DNA from: Streptomyces sp. R41
Lineage (GTDB): Bacteria > Actinomycetota > Actinomycetes > Streptomycetales > Streptomycetaceae
Assembly (NCBI RefSeq): GCF_041053055.1
Contig: NZ_CP163443.1
Coordinates: 372,001 to 436,000, forward strand
Reading direction: 5' to 3'
DNA: 64,000 nucleotides
Shown here piece after piece: positions 45,043 through 54,237 of this stretch (the stretch's first letter is position 1; the number at the start of each line of letters is the position of its first letter). The notes below the pieces were generated by a model that saw nothing but the letters and a program-made list of their open reading frames with translations, did no database searches and had not been told where the DNA came from. Made by a program: the position numbers and the translations under genes.

Positions 45043-46008
45043 GTGAGACTGCCGCTGATCGCTCCCATGCTCGCCACACCGGGCACCCTGCCGCCCGCCG
45101 GGCAGGACATGCGCTGGTCGTACGAGACAAAGCACGACGGGCAGCGTGCCGTGGTCTATCTGCCCGGTGACGGCAGCGTGCTGCTGCGTGCCCGGTCGGG
45201 GGAGGACATCACCGCCGCGTACCCCGAACTCCGTTCCCTGGGCGGTGTTCTCGGCACGACCCCGGCGATCCTGGACGGGGAGGTCCTGGTCCTCGACGAG
45301 CAAGGGCGGGGTGACTTCCAGCTCCTGCAGTCCCGTATGGGGCTGGCCCGGTCTCCGGGCAAGGCGGCTCGTCGTGCGGCGGAGGCGCCCGCGCATCTCG
45401 TCCTGTTCGACGTCATGTACTTGCGGGGCGATCTGACGGGGCTGCGCTACACGCGCCGGCGGCAGGAGTTGGAGGGGCTCGCGCTCAGCGGTCCGTTCTG
45501 GTCGACGCCGTCCGCGCTCGTCGGCCATGGGGAGCTGGCCTTGCGGGCGACTCGCGAGAGCGGCCTGGAGGGGCTGGTCTGCAAGCGGTTGGACTCGGTG
45601 TACGAGCCCGGGGTGCGCTCACGCGCCTGGATCAAGATCCGCAATGTACGCACCGTGGACGTCATCGTCGGCGGCTGGGTCCCCGGCAAGGGGCGCCTGT
45701 CGGGGCTGCCCGGCGCCGTCATCGTGGGACAGCGTGAGGCGGGGCGGCTGCGCTACGTCGGGAGCGTGGGGACCGGCTGGAGCGAGGCCGAGCGATCGGA
45801 ACTCGCCCGGCTCCTGCGGGCCGCCGAGACCGACCGTTGCCCCTTCGACAACGTCCCGCGCGTGGCCGGAGCGCACTGGGTGGTGCCCCGGCTGGTCGGC
45901 GAGGTCCGGTACAGCACCCGCACCCGGGCCGGGCTGCTGCGACAGCCGTCCTGGCTGCGCCTGCGCCCCGACCTGGCCCCGGAGGACTCCGCGGCGGACC
46001 TGCCCTAG
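45043..46008 (+). CDS. ATP-dependent DNA ligase (LigC/LigD-ligase type)
   Basis: A 321-residue monofunctional ligase. The adenylation motif KHDG has the AMP-accepting lysine at K30 (SYETKHDGQRAVVY). Later motifs are ILDGEVLVLDEQGRGDFQLL, HLVLFDVMYLRGDLT, GLEGLVCKRLDSVYEPG and RAWIKIRNVRTVDVIVGGW, followed by an OB-fold domain to the end (RYVGSVGTGW, then WLRLRPDLAPE). Its length equals the stand-alone ligases that bacteria use in base-excision or end-joining repair. No Ku or polymerase gene is adjacent. The GTG at 45043 gives the family's usual N-terminus but has no clear ribosome site. GTG at 45010 is possible. A 28-bp palindromic hairpin follows. Confidence 0.93.
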   Translation: MRLPLIAPMLATPGTLPPAGQDMRWSYETKHDGQRAVVYLPGDGSVLLRARSGEDITAAYPELRSLGGVLGTTPAILDGEVLVLDEQGRGDFQLLQSRMGLARSPGKAARRAAEAPAHLVLFDVMYLRGDLTGLRYTRRRQELEGLALSGPFWSTPSALVGHGELALRATRESGLEGLVCKRLDSVYEPGVRSRAWIKIRNVRTVDVIVGGWVPGKGRLSGLPGAVIVGQREAGRLRYVGSVGTGWSEAERSELARLLRAAETDRCPFDNVPRVAGAHWVVPRLVGEVRYSTRTRAGLLRQPSWLRLRPDLAPEDSAADLP

Positions 46009-46020
46009 TGCGTACGTACG

Positions 46021-46048
46021 ACATGACCGCCCCGCGGGGCGGTCATGT
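46021..46048. terminator. 28-bp perfect palindrome between convergent genes
   Basis: The sequence is identical to its own reverse complement over 46021-46048 (ACATGACCGCCCCG and its mirror). It starts 13 bases after the ligase stop and 16 bases from the convergent gene's stop, so it is well placed as a bidirectional terminator. Confidence 0.85.
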
Positions 46049-46063
46049 CCTGCCGCGGCCCGG

Positions 46064-46432
46064 TCACGTCCTTCCGGGACCGCCGCTGCCGAAGGAGCCG
46101 CTGGATCCGGGGACCCAACGCTTTCGATGCTGGTCGTCGGCGTGCCTGCTCCCCGCGGCATGGAGGTTGTACGGCATCAGCCGCTCGCTCTCCTCCGCGG
46201 CGTGCGGTACTTCGTCGGGTTCCCGCATCTCCCGTTCTTCATGGACTGCTCCGGTGTCGGGCAGCCTGGGCTGCTCCTCCGGAAGGGGCGGGGGTGACTC
46301 CTTGCGCCGCACCCTGATGCCCAGGAAGACGGCCCAGACGAGCGCACCCGCGATGAAGAGGCCACCGACAAAGGCGGCAACCGCGTTCACCGTGTGGTTC
46401 GCTGCGATCAGTTCAAAGCTCGCGGTGTTCAT
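46064..46432 (-). CDS. DUF6479-like single-pass membrane protein
   Basis: A 122-residue protein with one N-terminal transmembrane helix (VNAVAAFVGGLFIAGALVWAVFLGI at about residues 13-37) and a long hydrophilic tail. The stretch RRKESPPPLPEEQPRLPDTG, followed by a His/Glu/Arg-rich part (HEEREMREPDEVPHAAEE) and a glycine-serine end, is typical of the small Streptomyces DUF6479 proteins. The function is unknown. The ATG at 46432 starts directly before the helix; a TTG 24 bases upstream is possible. The gene is alone between a terminator and a methyltransferase gene. Confidence 0.78.
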   Translation of the reverse strand: MNTASFELIAANHTVNAVAAFVGGLFIAGALVWAVFLGIRVRRKESPPPLPEEQPRLPDTGAVHEEREMREPDEVPHAAEESERLMPYNLHAAGSRHADDQHRKRWVPGSSGSFGSGGPGRT

Positions 46433-46510
46433 TGTGCTCGTGTACCCCCAATACAAGGGGAAACCTGAGTGGTGTCTCCGTCAGCGACGGCCCATCCATT
46501 GTATTCCGGT

Positions 46511-47329
46511 TCATTCCGGACGGTGCGCCACGGCTCCGAACATGGTCACCGACATGTGCAGGGCGCCTTGGGCGGCGGCCTCGGTGAGGTCCGCGTACAG
46601 GCGGTCGCGCTGGGCCTCGGTGATGAGGGCACGGCGCAGCGCCGACTCGCCCAGCATGCGGATCAGCGGCCAGGCGACCGATGTGTGGTCCTGGAGCAGG
46701 GCCTGCGATCCCCGGTCGTCGATCACCAGACCGGCCGCCGTCAGCCGGCCGACCAACTTGCGTCCTGAGTACGGGTCCGCGGCCGCGGACAGCGCGCCGG
46801 AGGTGAGGCCCGCGACGGTCTCGGGGTCGCCGGGGTGCAGGATCGTGGTCGCCCAGTCGGTGTCCAGGAGGGCGACCCGCCCGCCGGGGCGCAGCACACG
46901 CGCGATCTCGGCGACGGCTTTTCCCGGTTCGAGCAGGTGCTGGAGCACCCGTTCGCACCACACCACGTCGACGCAGGAGTCGGGCAGAGGCAGGGTGAGC
47001 GCGTCGCCGTCCACGAAGCGGGCCGCGCTGCCGGCCTCGGCCGCCCGCTGTGCGGCCACGGCACGCAGTCCGGGGTTCGGCTCGATCCCGAGTGCCTCAC
47101 CCTGCGGAGCCACGGCGGCCGCCAGTTGCCGGGTCTGCGATCCGGTGCCGGAGCCGATGTCGATCGCCCGTTCTCCGGGCCGCGCAGCCAGCGCCGCATG
47201 CGCCCACGCCCGCAGCCGTCGTACACCGTCATTGACGTCCTGCGCATCGAGCACCGCCGCCAGCCGTGCGGCGCTCTCGGCGGTGATGTTCCGCGCGTGG
47301 AATTGCGAGGTAGGTCGTGTGTCCCCCAT
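46511..47329 (-). CDS. SAM-dependent class I methyltransferase
   Basis: A 272-residue methyltransferase with the Rossmann-like fold. Motif I is AIDIGSGTGSQTRQL, motif II region EALGIEPNPGLRAVAAQRAA, then FVDGDALTLPLPDSCVDVVW and CERVLQHLLEPGKAVAEIAR, VLRPGGRVALLDTDW, as in UbiE/Coq5-like enzymes. The C-terminal helices resemble those of small-molecule methyltransferases acting on quinones or natural products. The ATG at 47329 is chosen because a -10-like TAGAGT lies seven bases upstream, which would give a leaderless mRNA; GTG at 47338 is the alternative. Substrate unknown. The MFS exporter gene ends 38 bp upstream on the same strand. Confidence 0.9.
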   Translation of the reverse strand: MGDTRPTSQFHARNITAESAARLAAVLDAQDVNDGVRRLRAWAHAALAARPGERAIDIGSGTGSQTRQLAAAVAPQGEALGIEPNPGLRAVAAQRAAEAGSAARFVDGDALTLPLPDSCVDVVWCERVLQHLLEPGKAVAEIARVLRPGGRVALLDTDWATTILHPGDPETVAGLTSGALSAAADPYSGRKLVGRLTAAGLVIDDRGSQALLQDHTSVAWPLIRMLGESALRRALITEAQRDRLYADLTEAAAQGALHMSVTMFGAVAHRPE

Positions 47330-47366
47330 GCGGGTCACTCTAGGACCGGCACGGCCGCCTCCGGAG

Positions 47367-48701
47367 TCAGATCGTGTAACGCCTCAGGGCCGGTGTGGCG
47401 GCGGCCAGACCCAGCACGGCGGCGATCACCAGCAGCCCGCCGCCCGCGACCGCGGTGCGTGCCCCGAGGACGGAGCCGACCGTGCCGTGCAGGACGTCGG
47501 CGAGGCGCGGACCGCCCACGACGACCACCGTGAAGACGCCCTGCATCCTGCCGCGCATCTCGTCGGTGGCGGCGGACAGCAGGATGGCGCCGCGGAAGAC
47601 CATGGAGACCATGTCGGCGACGCCGGCCGCGGCAAGGAAAGCCACCGCTACCCACAGGCTGGTGCTGAGCCCGAACCCCGTGATGGCGGCACCCCATGCC
47701 GCGACCGCGACGATGACCATGAGGCCGTGTCTGCGGGCGCGGGAGAAGGTACCCGACATCAGCCCGCCGATCACGGCGCCGATGGGGATCGCCGCGAACA
47801 GCAGGCCGAGCGCGAGCCCTTCGCCGTAGGGCGCGTAGGTCTGCGCGGCGAGCTGCGGGAACAGGGCGCGGGGCATCCCGAAGACCATGGCGATGATGTC
47901 GGCGAGGAAGGACAGCAACAGCACCTTGTGCACCGAGATGTAGCGGAAGCCGGCGACGACCTCGCGCCATCCCGCCCGCTTGGCCGCCGATTCCGTCAGG
48001 GGCGGCAGGGCGGGCAGCCGCACCACCGCCCACACGGTCACACACAGGGCGAGCGCGTCGATCAGATAGAGCTCGGGCAGGCCGATGACGGGGATGAGCG
48101 CGCCGGCGAGCAGCGGTCCGGCCACCAGGCCCGTCTGCATCACGGTCGAGCCGAGGGCGTTGGCCGCGGGCAGTTCGTCCGCCGGGACCAGCCGGGCGAT
48201 GGAGGCGTTGCGGGCCGGGGAGTTCAGGCCGAAAAACGCCTGCTGGAGGGCGAGCAGCACCATCAGGACGAGTACCGAATCGAGTCCGGTGACCGCCTGT
48301 ATCCAGAAGAGCAGCGAGGTGACGGCTATGCCGCTGTTGGTGATGAGGAGCAGTTTGCGCCGGTCCATGCTGTCGGCGATCGCACCGCCCCACAGCGCGA
48401 ACACCACGAGAGGCAGCAGACCGGCGAGGCTCGCGTAGCCGACCCAGGCCGAGGAACCGGTGATGTCGTAGATCTGCTTGGGCACGGCGACGGCGGTGAG
48501 CTGGCTGCCCACCGCCGTGACGATCGTGGAGGACCACAGGCGACGGTAGGCGGGGCGGCGCAGCGGCCGGGTGTCCATCGTCCAGCGGCGCCAGCCGCGC
48601 CGGTTCACCCGCTCCGGCCCGGGTGTCCCGTCGTGATCCGCGGGGGTGCTGTCCGTGCTGCTCTCGCTCGTGTCCACGCTCGTCCTGGCTGCTCGATACA
48701 T
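47367..48701 (-). CDS. MFS transporter (MFS_3/enterobactin-exporter-like)
   Basis: A 444-residue major-facilitator exporter with about 12 membrane helices. After a ~50-residue hydrophilic lead the first helix bundle starts RLWSSTIVTAVGSQLTAVAV, then PKQIYDITGSSAWVGYASLA. The motif-A-like loop GGAIADSMDRRKLLLITN and ARNASIARLVPADELPAANA, then TGLVAGPLLAGALI, are typical of the EntS/MFS_3 branch that exports siderophores or drugs. The second half has GGLMSGTFSRARRHGLMVIV and MVFRGAILLSAATDEMRGRM. No siderophore genes are near, so the substrate is open. The methyltransferase gene lies just downstream. Confidence 0.92.
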   Translation of the reverse strand: MYRAARTSVDTSESSTDSTPADHDGTPGPERVNRRGWRRWTMDTRPLRRPAYRRLWSSTIVTAVGSQLTAVAVPKQIYDITGSSAWVGYASLAGLLPLVVFALWGGAIADSMDRRKLLLITNSGIAVTSLLFWIQAVTGLDSVLVLMVLLALQQAFFGLNSPARNASIARLVPADELPAANALGSTVMQTGLVAGPLLAGALIPVIGLPELYLIDALALCVTVWAVVRLPALPPLTESAAKRAGWREVVAGFRYISVHKVLLLSFLADIIAMVFGMPRALFPQLAAQTYAPYGEGLALGLLFAAIPIGAVIGGLMSGTFSRARRHGLMVIVAVAAWGAAITGFGLSTSLWVAVAFLAAAGVADMVSMVFRGAILLSAATDEMRGRMQGVFTVVVVGGPRLADVLHGTVGSVLGARTAVAGGGLLVIAAVLGLAAATPALRRYTI

Positions 48702-48834
48702 CTTTCGGTTCAGGGATCACTATGGCCGAGTGGGAGCGGAACGCGTCCCTGGGGTATCGGACTTGTGCGCCAGGCGCAGGACGTCACGAGCTTGCCCGCC
48801 CCGCGTACGACGCCTCGGGCACCGGCGACCGCTC

Positions 48835-49446
48835 TCAGGATCCGGCGATCAGCATGGCACCCATCGCGATCATCGTCGTGGCGACCAGGCCGTCCAGCAC
48901 GCGCCACGACGAGGGCCTGGCCAGGAAGCGACTGAGCAGCCGGGCGCCGAAGCCGAGCGCGACGAACCAGCACACGCTGGCCAGGGCCGCGCCCAGTGCG
49001 AAAGTCCAGCGCAGCGCGCCGCGGTCGGCCGCGATCGAGCCGAGCAGGAACACGGTGTCGAGGTAGACATGCGGGTTGAGCCAGGTCAGCGCCAGGCACG
49101 TGAGCACGGCGCGGCGCCGCGAGCCCGTCGACACGCTCGCCGCTTGGAGTACCGAGGGCTTGAGCACCCTGCGGGCGGCGAGGAATCCGTACACGAGGAG
49201 GAATCCGCCACCGACCAGTCCGACCGCGGTGAGTGCGGCGGGCCAGGCCACGACCACCGCGCCGACACCGCCGACGCCCAGCGCGATGAGCACCGCGTCG
49301 GACAGGGCGCAGATACCCACCACGGCGAGTACCGCGTCCCGGCGGATGCCCTGACGCAGTACGAACGCGTTCTGGGCTCCGATGGCGACGATGAGGGAGA
49401 GGCCAGTGCCGAATCCGGCGGCCGCAGTGGTCAGGGCGTCTGTCAT
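48835..49446 (-). CDS. LysE/ArgO-family basic amino acid exporter
   Basis: A 203-residue inner-membrane exporter of lysine or arginine. Six hydrophobic segments are present. The N-terminal motif GLSLIVAIGAQNAFVLRQGI is the LysE/ArgO signature, and LTWLNPHVYLDTVFLLGSIA is the conserved central NPxxYxD motif. The gene is divergent from a LysG/ArgP-type LysR activator, 66 bp apart, the same arrangement as lysE-lysG in Corynebacterium. There, intracellular lysine or arginine turns on export. The same control is expected here. Confidence 0.95.
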   Translation of the reverse strand: MTDALTTAAAGFGTGLSLIVAIGAQNAFVLRQGIRRDAVLAVVGICALSDAVLIALGVGGVGAVVVAWPAALTAVGLVGGGFLLVYGFLAARRVLKPSVLQAASVSTGSRRRAVLTCLALTWLNPHVYLDTVFLLGSIAADRGALRWTFALGAALASVCWFVALGFGARLLSRFLARPSSWRVLDGLVATTMIAMGAMLIAGS

Positions 49447-49482
49447 GACACCGACGCTAGAAAACTGATCGCCGAGAGTACA

Positions 49483-49508
49483 GCTAAAGATTCTTACGTA
49501 TCATTAGC
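49483..49508. promoter_or_regulatory. LysR-type binding dyad in the lysE/lysR intergenic region
   Basis: GCTAAAGAT (49483-49491) and ATCATTAGC (49500-49508) form an inverted repeat with one mismatch and an 8-nt spacer, right before the LysR start codon. A -10-like TATCAT (49499-49504) lies eight bases before the ATG at 49513, so the LysR mRNA is probably leaderless and the dyad would allow autoregulation. Confidence 0.6.
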
Positions 49509-49512
49509 GTTC

Positions 49513-50433
49513 ATGAAGACAGAGCTCCCCCTCGACCAGGTGCGCACCCTGCTCGCGGTGGTCGACGAGGGCACCTTCGACGCGGCGGCCGCCGCGCTGC
49601 ATGTGACGCCGTCGGCGGTCAGCCAGCGCGTCAAGGCGCTGGAGCAGCGCACGGGCCGGGTTCTGCTGGTGCGGACGAAGCCGGTGCGGGCGACCGAGTC
49701 CGGCGAGGTCGTGGTGCGCTTCGCGCGCCAACTGGCCAGGCTGGAGGGCGACGCGCACGCCGAACTCGGCATGACCGGTTCCGGGGAGCCGACACGTCTG
49801 TCGATCGCCGTGAACGCCGACTCGCTGGCCACCTGGTTCCTGCCCGCGCTGGCCCGCGTACCGCAGGAGCTGCGGCTCTGTTTCGAACTGTCCCGCGAGG
49901 ACGAGGACCACACGGCTGCCCTGCTGCGCGAGGGAGCGGTGATGGCGGCGGTGACGTCGTCGCCGGACCCGGTGGCGGGCTGCTCCGTGCGCGCCCTCGG
50001 CCGGATGCGGTACCTGCCGGCGGCGAGCCCGGGGTTCGCGGAGCGGTGGCTCGGCCACGGGACGCACACGCCCCTGCGCGACCTGATCGCCGATGCTCCG
50101 GTAGTGGCCTTCGACCGCAACGACGACTTCCAGGACGACTTCGTCCGCACCCTGCGGGCCGGTCCCGGTGCGAGCGCGCTACGGCACCTCATGCCCACGT
50201 CGGAGGGGTTCGTGGACGCCGTCGTGGCCGGAATGGGCTGGGGCATGGTGCCCGAGGCGCAGGCCGAAGCACTGCTGCGCACCGGGCGATTGGTCCATCT
50301 CGCACCGGATCGTGGCGTCGACGTTCCGCTGTTCTGGCAGCAGTGGAAACTCGACTTCCCGGCGCTCGCGGCAGTGGCCGACGTCGTGGCGGCCGTCGCC
50401 GCCGAGACGCTCGCCGCCGCACCGGGTTCTTGA
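49513..50433 (+). CDS. LysR-family regulator, ArgP/LysG type
   Basis: A 306-residue activator of the ArgP/LysG subgroup. The N-terminal HTH reads LDQVRTLLAVVDEGTFDAAA, AALHVTPSAVSQRVKALEQR, and is followed by GRVLLVRTKPVRATESGEVV. The effector domain begins RLSIAVNADSLATWFLPALA, a subgroup marker, and includes AVTSSPDPVAGCSVRALGRM and VVAGMGWGMVPE. Divergence from the LysE-type exporter predicts that lysine or arginine is the co-effector. The ATG at 49513 gives the canonical N-terminus, and a -10 box eight bases upstream implies leaderless translation. Confidence 0.95.
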   Translation: MKTELPLDQVRTLLAVVDEGTFDAAAAALHVTPSAVSQRVKALEQRTGRVLLVRTKPVRATESGEVVVRFARQLARLEGDAHAELGMTGSGEPTRLSIAVNADSLATWFLPALARVPQELRLCFELSREDEDHTAALLREGAVMAAVTSSPDPVAGCSVRALGRMRYLPAASPGFAERWLGHGTHTPLRDLIADAPVVAFDRNDDFQDDFVRTLRAGPGASALRHLMPTSEGFVDAVVAGMGWGMVPEAQAEALLRTGRLVHLAPDRGVDVPLFWQQWKLDFPALAAVADVVAAVAAETLAAAPGS

Positions 50434-50625
50434 ATCACCTCGCTCCCGGGCGGCTCCCGAACGGCGTACGACCCGGTATCTTCGCGCTGGGGACAGCCGA
50501 GCGCGGCCGCGACGAGCGGCTCGCGCGACACCGTGCTCCGGAAGGCGTCGAGGTGCGGTCAGGGGCCTGAGAGGCGCATTCTTGCTGTGTTACCCCCCTG
50601 GCGGTGGGCGGACGAGGGCAGACCG

Positions 50626-53154
50626 ATGACTGGGAGCGCCGAGCTCGAGGACCGGGCGCTGCAAAGCCTGGCCGCCCTGCTCAGCGGCGCCGTAGCGGAC
50701 GCGATGCGGGCGGCCCGCGGCTTCGCCGGCGGCGTTTATCTGCGCTCGAGCACACCCGGACTGCTCAGGCTGGCCGTGCTCGCGGGGCTGCCGGGCAAGC
50801 TGTTCCGCCCCTGGTGGCGCATGCACATGGACCGTCCCTTCCCCGTCGCCGACGCCCATCGGCTCGGCGTGGAGGTACTGCTCACCGACGCCACGGAGAC
50901 GATGCGCCGCTACCCGCAACTCGCCGCGGGGCTGCCGTTCCAGTTCGGCTCGCTGTACGTGCCGGTCGTGGGTGCCTCGACGCCGTTCGGCGTCCTGACG
51001 GTGTTGCGGCCGCCGGCCTCGGACGCCACCGAGGTACTGCCGGATCGTGACCGCATGACCGCGGTGGCGGAGGAACTGGGTGCAGCTCTGGCGACGCTGG
51101 ACAAAGCCGGACCCGGCGTCCTCTGGGACGGGGAGCCGATGTGCACGCGGCCACCGGCCGAGGGCCCTTCGTCGCGGTGTGTAGGGGGGTTCACCTGGGA
51201 TCCCGCCGATGGCACGGTCATGGCGGACGACGCCTTGTGGACCCTGCTCGGCACCAGTCGCGAGGGCTTCGCCGGAACGCCGGAGGCCTTGGCCCGCGCA
51301 GTCACCCGCGACGATCCCCGCCTGCTGCTGGCCGCGCTGCGCGAGACGGCCGCCGGACGGCCGCCGCCGCACCCGCTACCGGTGCACACCGCGGACGGCG
51401 GACTGCGGCTGCTGGAGCTGTGGACCTCGGGTGCGGCGCCCGCCCCGCCGTACCGAGTCAGCGGCGTGGTCGTCGATCCGGGCCCGGGACCGGCGGCGGA
51501 CTGCGCGGCCGATCTGCTTCCGGAGGGCGTTTTCGCGGTCGACCGGCTCGGACTGATCACGTACGCCAATCCGCGCGCCGCCGAGTTGCTCGGCCGAACG
51601 CGCACGGAGCTGCTGGGGCGGCCGCTGTGGGAGGCGGTGCCCTGGCTGGACCGGCCGGCGTACGAAGATCATCTGCGTGGGGCGCTGATCTCGCCGGATC
51701 CGGTGCAGTTCCAGGTCAGACGCCCGCGAGGGAGCAGAGACGAGGTGCCTTTGGGACGCACGGGAGGCGCCTGGCTCTCACTGTCCGTCTACCCCGGTGC
51801 CAGCGGCCTGACCTGCAAGATCGTGTCGATGGGTCGGGCCGCGGACACCGCTGAGGCCACCCCGTTCGACGCGAGGGTGGAGGCCGAAGAGACCGACGTC
51901 GACGAGCCCGTGACCGGTCTCCCGACGACACCGCCGCAGTACCGGCCCATCGTCCTCGCCATCGCGCTGTCCGAGGCGGTGACGGCCCGCCAGGTGTCCG
52001 AGGTGGTGATGCGAGAGCTGCTGCCCGCGTTCGGCGGACGCCGCCTCGCCATCTATCTGCTCCAGGACCGGCGCCTGTACCTGGCCTGGGAAACCGGCTT
52101 CCCACAGGGGTTCCTCGCCCCGTTCGACGGGGTGGGTCTGGACGCCAAACTGCCCGGGGTCGAGGCACTCACCGGTGGCCGCCCGCTCTACTTCGAGTCG
52201 ATGCAGCAGCTGGCGGCCACCTATCCAGGCATCCCGATGGACGCCGCGGAGGGGGCTCGGGCGTTCCTGCCGCTGATCGCCTCGGGACGGCCGGTCGGCT
52301 CCTGCATCCTCGGCTTCGACCGCTCCCGCGGCTTCAGCACAGAGGAGCGTACGGTGCTGACGGCGCTCGCCGGACTGATCGCGCAGGCTCTGGAACGTGC
52401 CCGGCGCTACGACAACGAGGCCGCCCTCGCCCGCGGGCTCCAGGAGGCCCTGCTGCCGCACCGCCTGTCGGCGCACCCGTTGGTGAAGACGGCCGGGCGG
52501 TACCTGCCCGGCACCCTGGGCATGGACGTGGGCGGCGACTGGTACGACGTCGTCGAGGCCGGCGACGGCCTTGCCCTGGTCATCGGCGACGTGCAGGGGC
52601 ACGGCGTCCAGGCGGCGGCCACCATGGGCCAACTGCGCAGCGCGGTACGGGCGTTCACGCTCGGGGACCACTCCCCGGACGAGGTGATGAGCGGCACCAA
52701 CCGGCTGCTCATCGGCCTCGATCCGGGTCAGTTCGCCAGTTGCTGCTACGTCAGGCTCGACCCGGTCACAGGCGTCGCCCGAGCCGCCCGGGCCGGGCAT
52801 CCGCAGCCCCTGCTGCGCCATCCCGACGGCCGCACCGAGGTCCTGGACCTGCGCGGCGGGGTGGTACTCGGGGTGGACCCGCAGGCCCGGTATCCCGTCA
52901 CCGACCTGCTCCTCGAACCCGACGCCGTCCTGGCCCTCTACACGGACGGCCTGGTCGAGCGCCCCGGCACCGACATCGACGAGGGCATCGAAACCCTCCG
53001 CACGACCCTGTCCCGCGCGGGCACCCCGGGCAGCCCCTCCCTGTCCCGTGCGGCCGACCTGCTCACCGCGGAGGCCCGGCAGGCCACCGAGCGCCCCGAC
53101 GACATCGCGCTTCTCCTCACAAAACGCCGGTCTCCCAACGACAGCGACAAATAG
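50626..53154 (+). CDS. Multidomain PP2C (SpoIIE/RsbU-type) phosphatase with GAF and PAS domains
   Basis: An 842-residue cytoplasmic signalling phosphatase. A GAF-like domain occupies about residues 5-155 (GGVYLRSSTPGLLRLAVLAG, then FGSLYVPVVGASTPFGVL). A PAS-like segment lies at about 165-270 and a clearer PAS at 300-390 (GVFAVDRLGLITYANPRAAE). A second GAF runs from about 440 to 590 (AFGGRRLAIYLLQDRRLYLA). The C-terminal PP2C domain has MDVGGDWYDVVEAGDGLALV, IGDVQGHGVQAAATMGQLRS, ALYTDGLVERPG and the final RPDDIALLL, the metal-binding aspartates of SpoIIE/RsbU. Such enzymes dephosphorylate anti-anti-sigma factors. The ATG at 50626 has GAGGGCAG upstream; a GTG at 50587, four bases after CATTCT, is possible. 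Confidence 0.93.
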   Translation: MTGSAELEDRALQSLAALLSGAVADAMRAARGFAGGVYLRSSTPGLLRLAVLAGLPGKLFRPWWRMHMDRPFPVADAHRLGVEVLLTDATETMRRYPQLAAGLPFQFGSLYVPVVGASTPFGVLTVLRPPASDATEVLPDRDRMTAVAEELGAALATLDKAGPGVLWDGEPMCTRPPAEGPSSRCVGGFTWDPADGTVMADDALWTLLGTSREGFAGTPEALARAVTRDDPRLLLAALRETAAGRPPPHPLPVHTADGGLRLLELWTSGAAPAPPYRVSGVVVDPGPGPAADCAADLLPEGVFAVDRLGLITYANPRAAELLGRTRTELLGRPLWEAVPWLDRPAYEDHLRGALISPDPVQFQVRRPRGSRDEVPLGRTGGAWLSLSVYPGASGLTCKIVSMGRAADTAEATPFDARVEAEETDVDEPVTGLPTTPPQYRPIVLAIALSEAVTARQVSEVVMRELLPAFGGRRLAIYLLQDRRLYLAWETGFPQGFLAPFDGVGLDAKLPGVEALTGGRPLYFESMQQLAATYPGIPMDAAEGARAFLPLIASGRPVGSCILGFDRSRGFSTEERTVLTALAGLIAQALERARRYDNEAALARGLQEALLPHRLSAHPLVKTAGRYLPGTLGMDVGGDWYDVVEAGDGLALVIGDVQGHGVQAAATMGQLRSAVRAFTLGDHSPDEVMSGTNRLLIGLDPGQFASCCYVRLDPVTGVARAARAGHPQPLLRHPDGRTEVLDLRGGVVLGVDPQARYPVTDLLLEPDAVLALYTDGLVERPGTDIDEGIETLRTTLSRAGTPGSPSLSRAADLLTAEARQATERPDDIALLLTKRRSPNDSDK

Positions 53155-53179
53155 GCGTCCAGCAGAGCTCCCCGAGTCC

Positions 53180-54166
53180 TCAGTGCGCCGCGTCGAGCCG
53201 GGCCCGCTGATCCGGCGTCAGTTCGAGCTCCACCGCGGCCAGGTTCTCCTCCAACTGCGCCACGGAGGATGCCCCGGCCAGCGGGATCACCGGCAGCTCC
53301 GCCCCGATCTGCCAGGCCAGCACCACCTGGTTGGGGCTCGCGCCCGTCTCCTTCGCCACGTCCCGCAGCACGGCGAGCCGGGCGGGGGTACCCGGGTGGT
53401 CGTAGTCGGACGGCAGTGGCTTGTCCTGCCGTACGTAGGCGCCGGTCAGCAGCGGCGAGTAGGCGACCAGGGTCAGGGCGGGCTCGGCCTTCAGGTAGCT
53501 GAGCAGCTCCCCGGTCGCCGCACCGAGGTTGCCCTCGGGGAAGAGTCCGCTGGGCACGTCGGCGCGGGGCCGCAGGAGGCTGTGGTGGTACTGCAGCACC
53601 TCGTAGCCGGGCAGTCCCGCAGCCGCGGCGAGTGCGCGGGCCCGCTCCACGCGCCACAGGGCGTGGTTGCTCACGCCGAGCAGCCCGACGCTGCCCTCCG
53701 CGACGAGCTCGCCGAAACCCTCCACGGTCTCCCGCGGTGCGACGGTCCGGTCCTCGATGTGCGCGTACAGCAGATCGATCTTCTGCACACCGAGCCGTTC
53801 CCGGCTGCGCTCGGACGCCTCGCGGATCACCTTGGCGGACAGACCCTCGGGGTTGTCGATGTAACCGGTGCCGGGGGCCAGCGGCCGCGCGCCCAGCTTT
53901 GTCGCGATGACGATCTCGTCGCCGATGCCGCGGCTGCGCCGCCAGCGTCCGAGCAGCGCCTCGCTCTGCCCGCCCTGGCTGTCGTCGGTCCAGAAGGCGT
54001 AGTTGTCGGAGGTGTCGATGAAATTCCCTCCGGCCTCGACATAGCGGTCGAGTACGGCGAAGGAGGTCTTCTCGTCCGTCCGTGAGCCGAAGAGCATCGC
54101 GCCGAGTGCGAGCACGCTCACCTCACGGCGGGTCCTCGGGTCGGTGCCGATCGTGCGGTACTTCAT
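53180..54166 (-). CDS. Aldo/keto reductase
   Basis: A 328-residue NADPH-dependent reductase of the AKR superfamily. The barrel carries the tetrad region: Asp in GGNFIDTSDNYAFW with the catalytic Tyr, Lys in VIATKLGARPL, and His in LLYAHIEDRTV. The cofactor end has VVLAWQIGAELPVIPLAGAS followed by QLEENLAAVELELTPDQRAR. All four catalytic residues are in place. No partner gene is linked: the PP2C gene is convergent 25 bp away, and the Nudix gene lies upstream in another frame. The physiological aldehyde or ketone is unknown. Confidence 0.92.
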   Translation of the reverse strand: MKYRTIGTDPRTRREVSVLALGAMLFGSRTDEKTSFAVLDRYVEAGGNFIDTSDNYAFWTDDSQGGQSEALLGRWRRSRGIGDEIVIATKLGARPLAPGTGYIDNPEGLSAKVIREASERSRERLGVQKIDLLYAHIEDRTVAPRETVEGFGELVAEGSVGLLGVSNHALWRVERARALAAAAGLPGYEVLQYHHSLLRPRADVPSGLFPEGNLGAATGELLSYLKAEPALTLVAYSPLLTGAYVRQDKPLPSDYDHPGTPARLAVLRDVAKETGASPNQVVLAWQIGAELPVIPLAGASSVAQLEENLAAVELELTPDQRARLDAAH

Positions 54167-54237
54167 GGTGTCCCTCCCGTTCGGGCCCGAAATCCGCGGG
54201 CCTGAACAGGAGTCTGGAACTTGAAGTGCTCTTCAAG

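Noticed and set aside
45837..48935. A plus-strand open frame of 1032 codons over the methyltransferase and MFS genes
   Set aside because: It runs antisense to two well-recognised genes, starts inside the ligase gene, has no family resemblance, and is the kind of long shadow frame that high GC produces.
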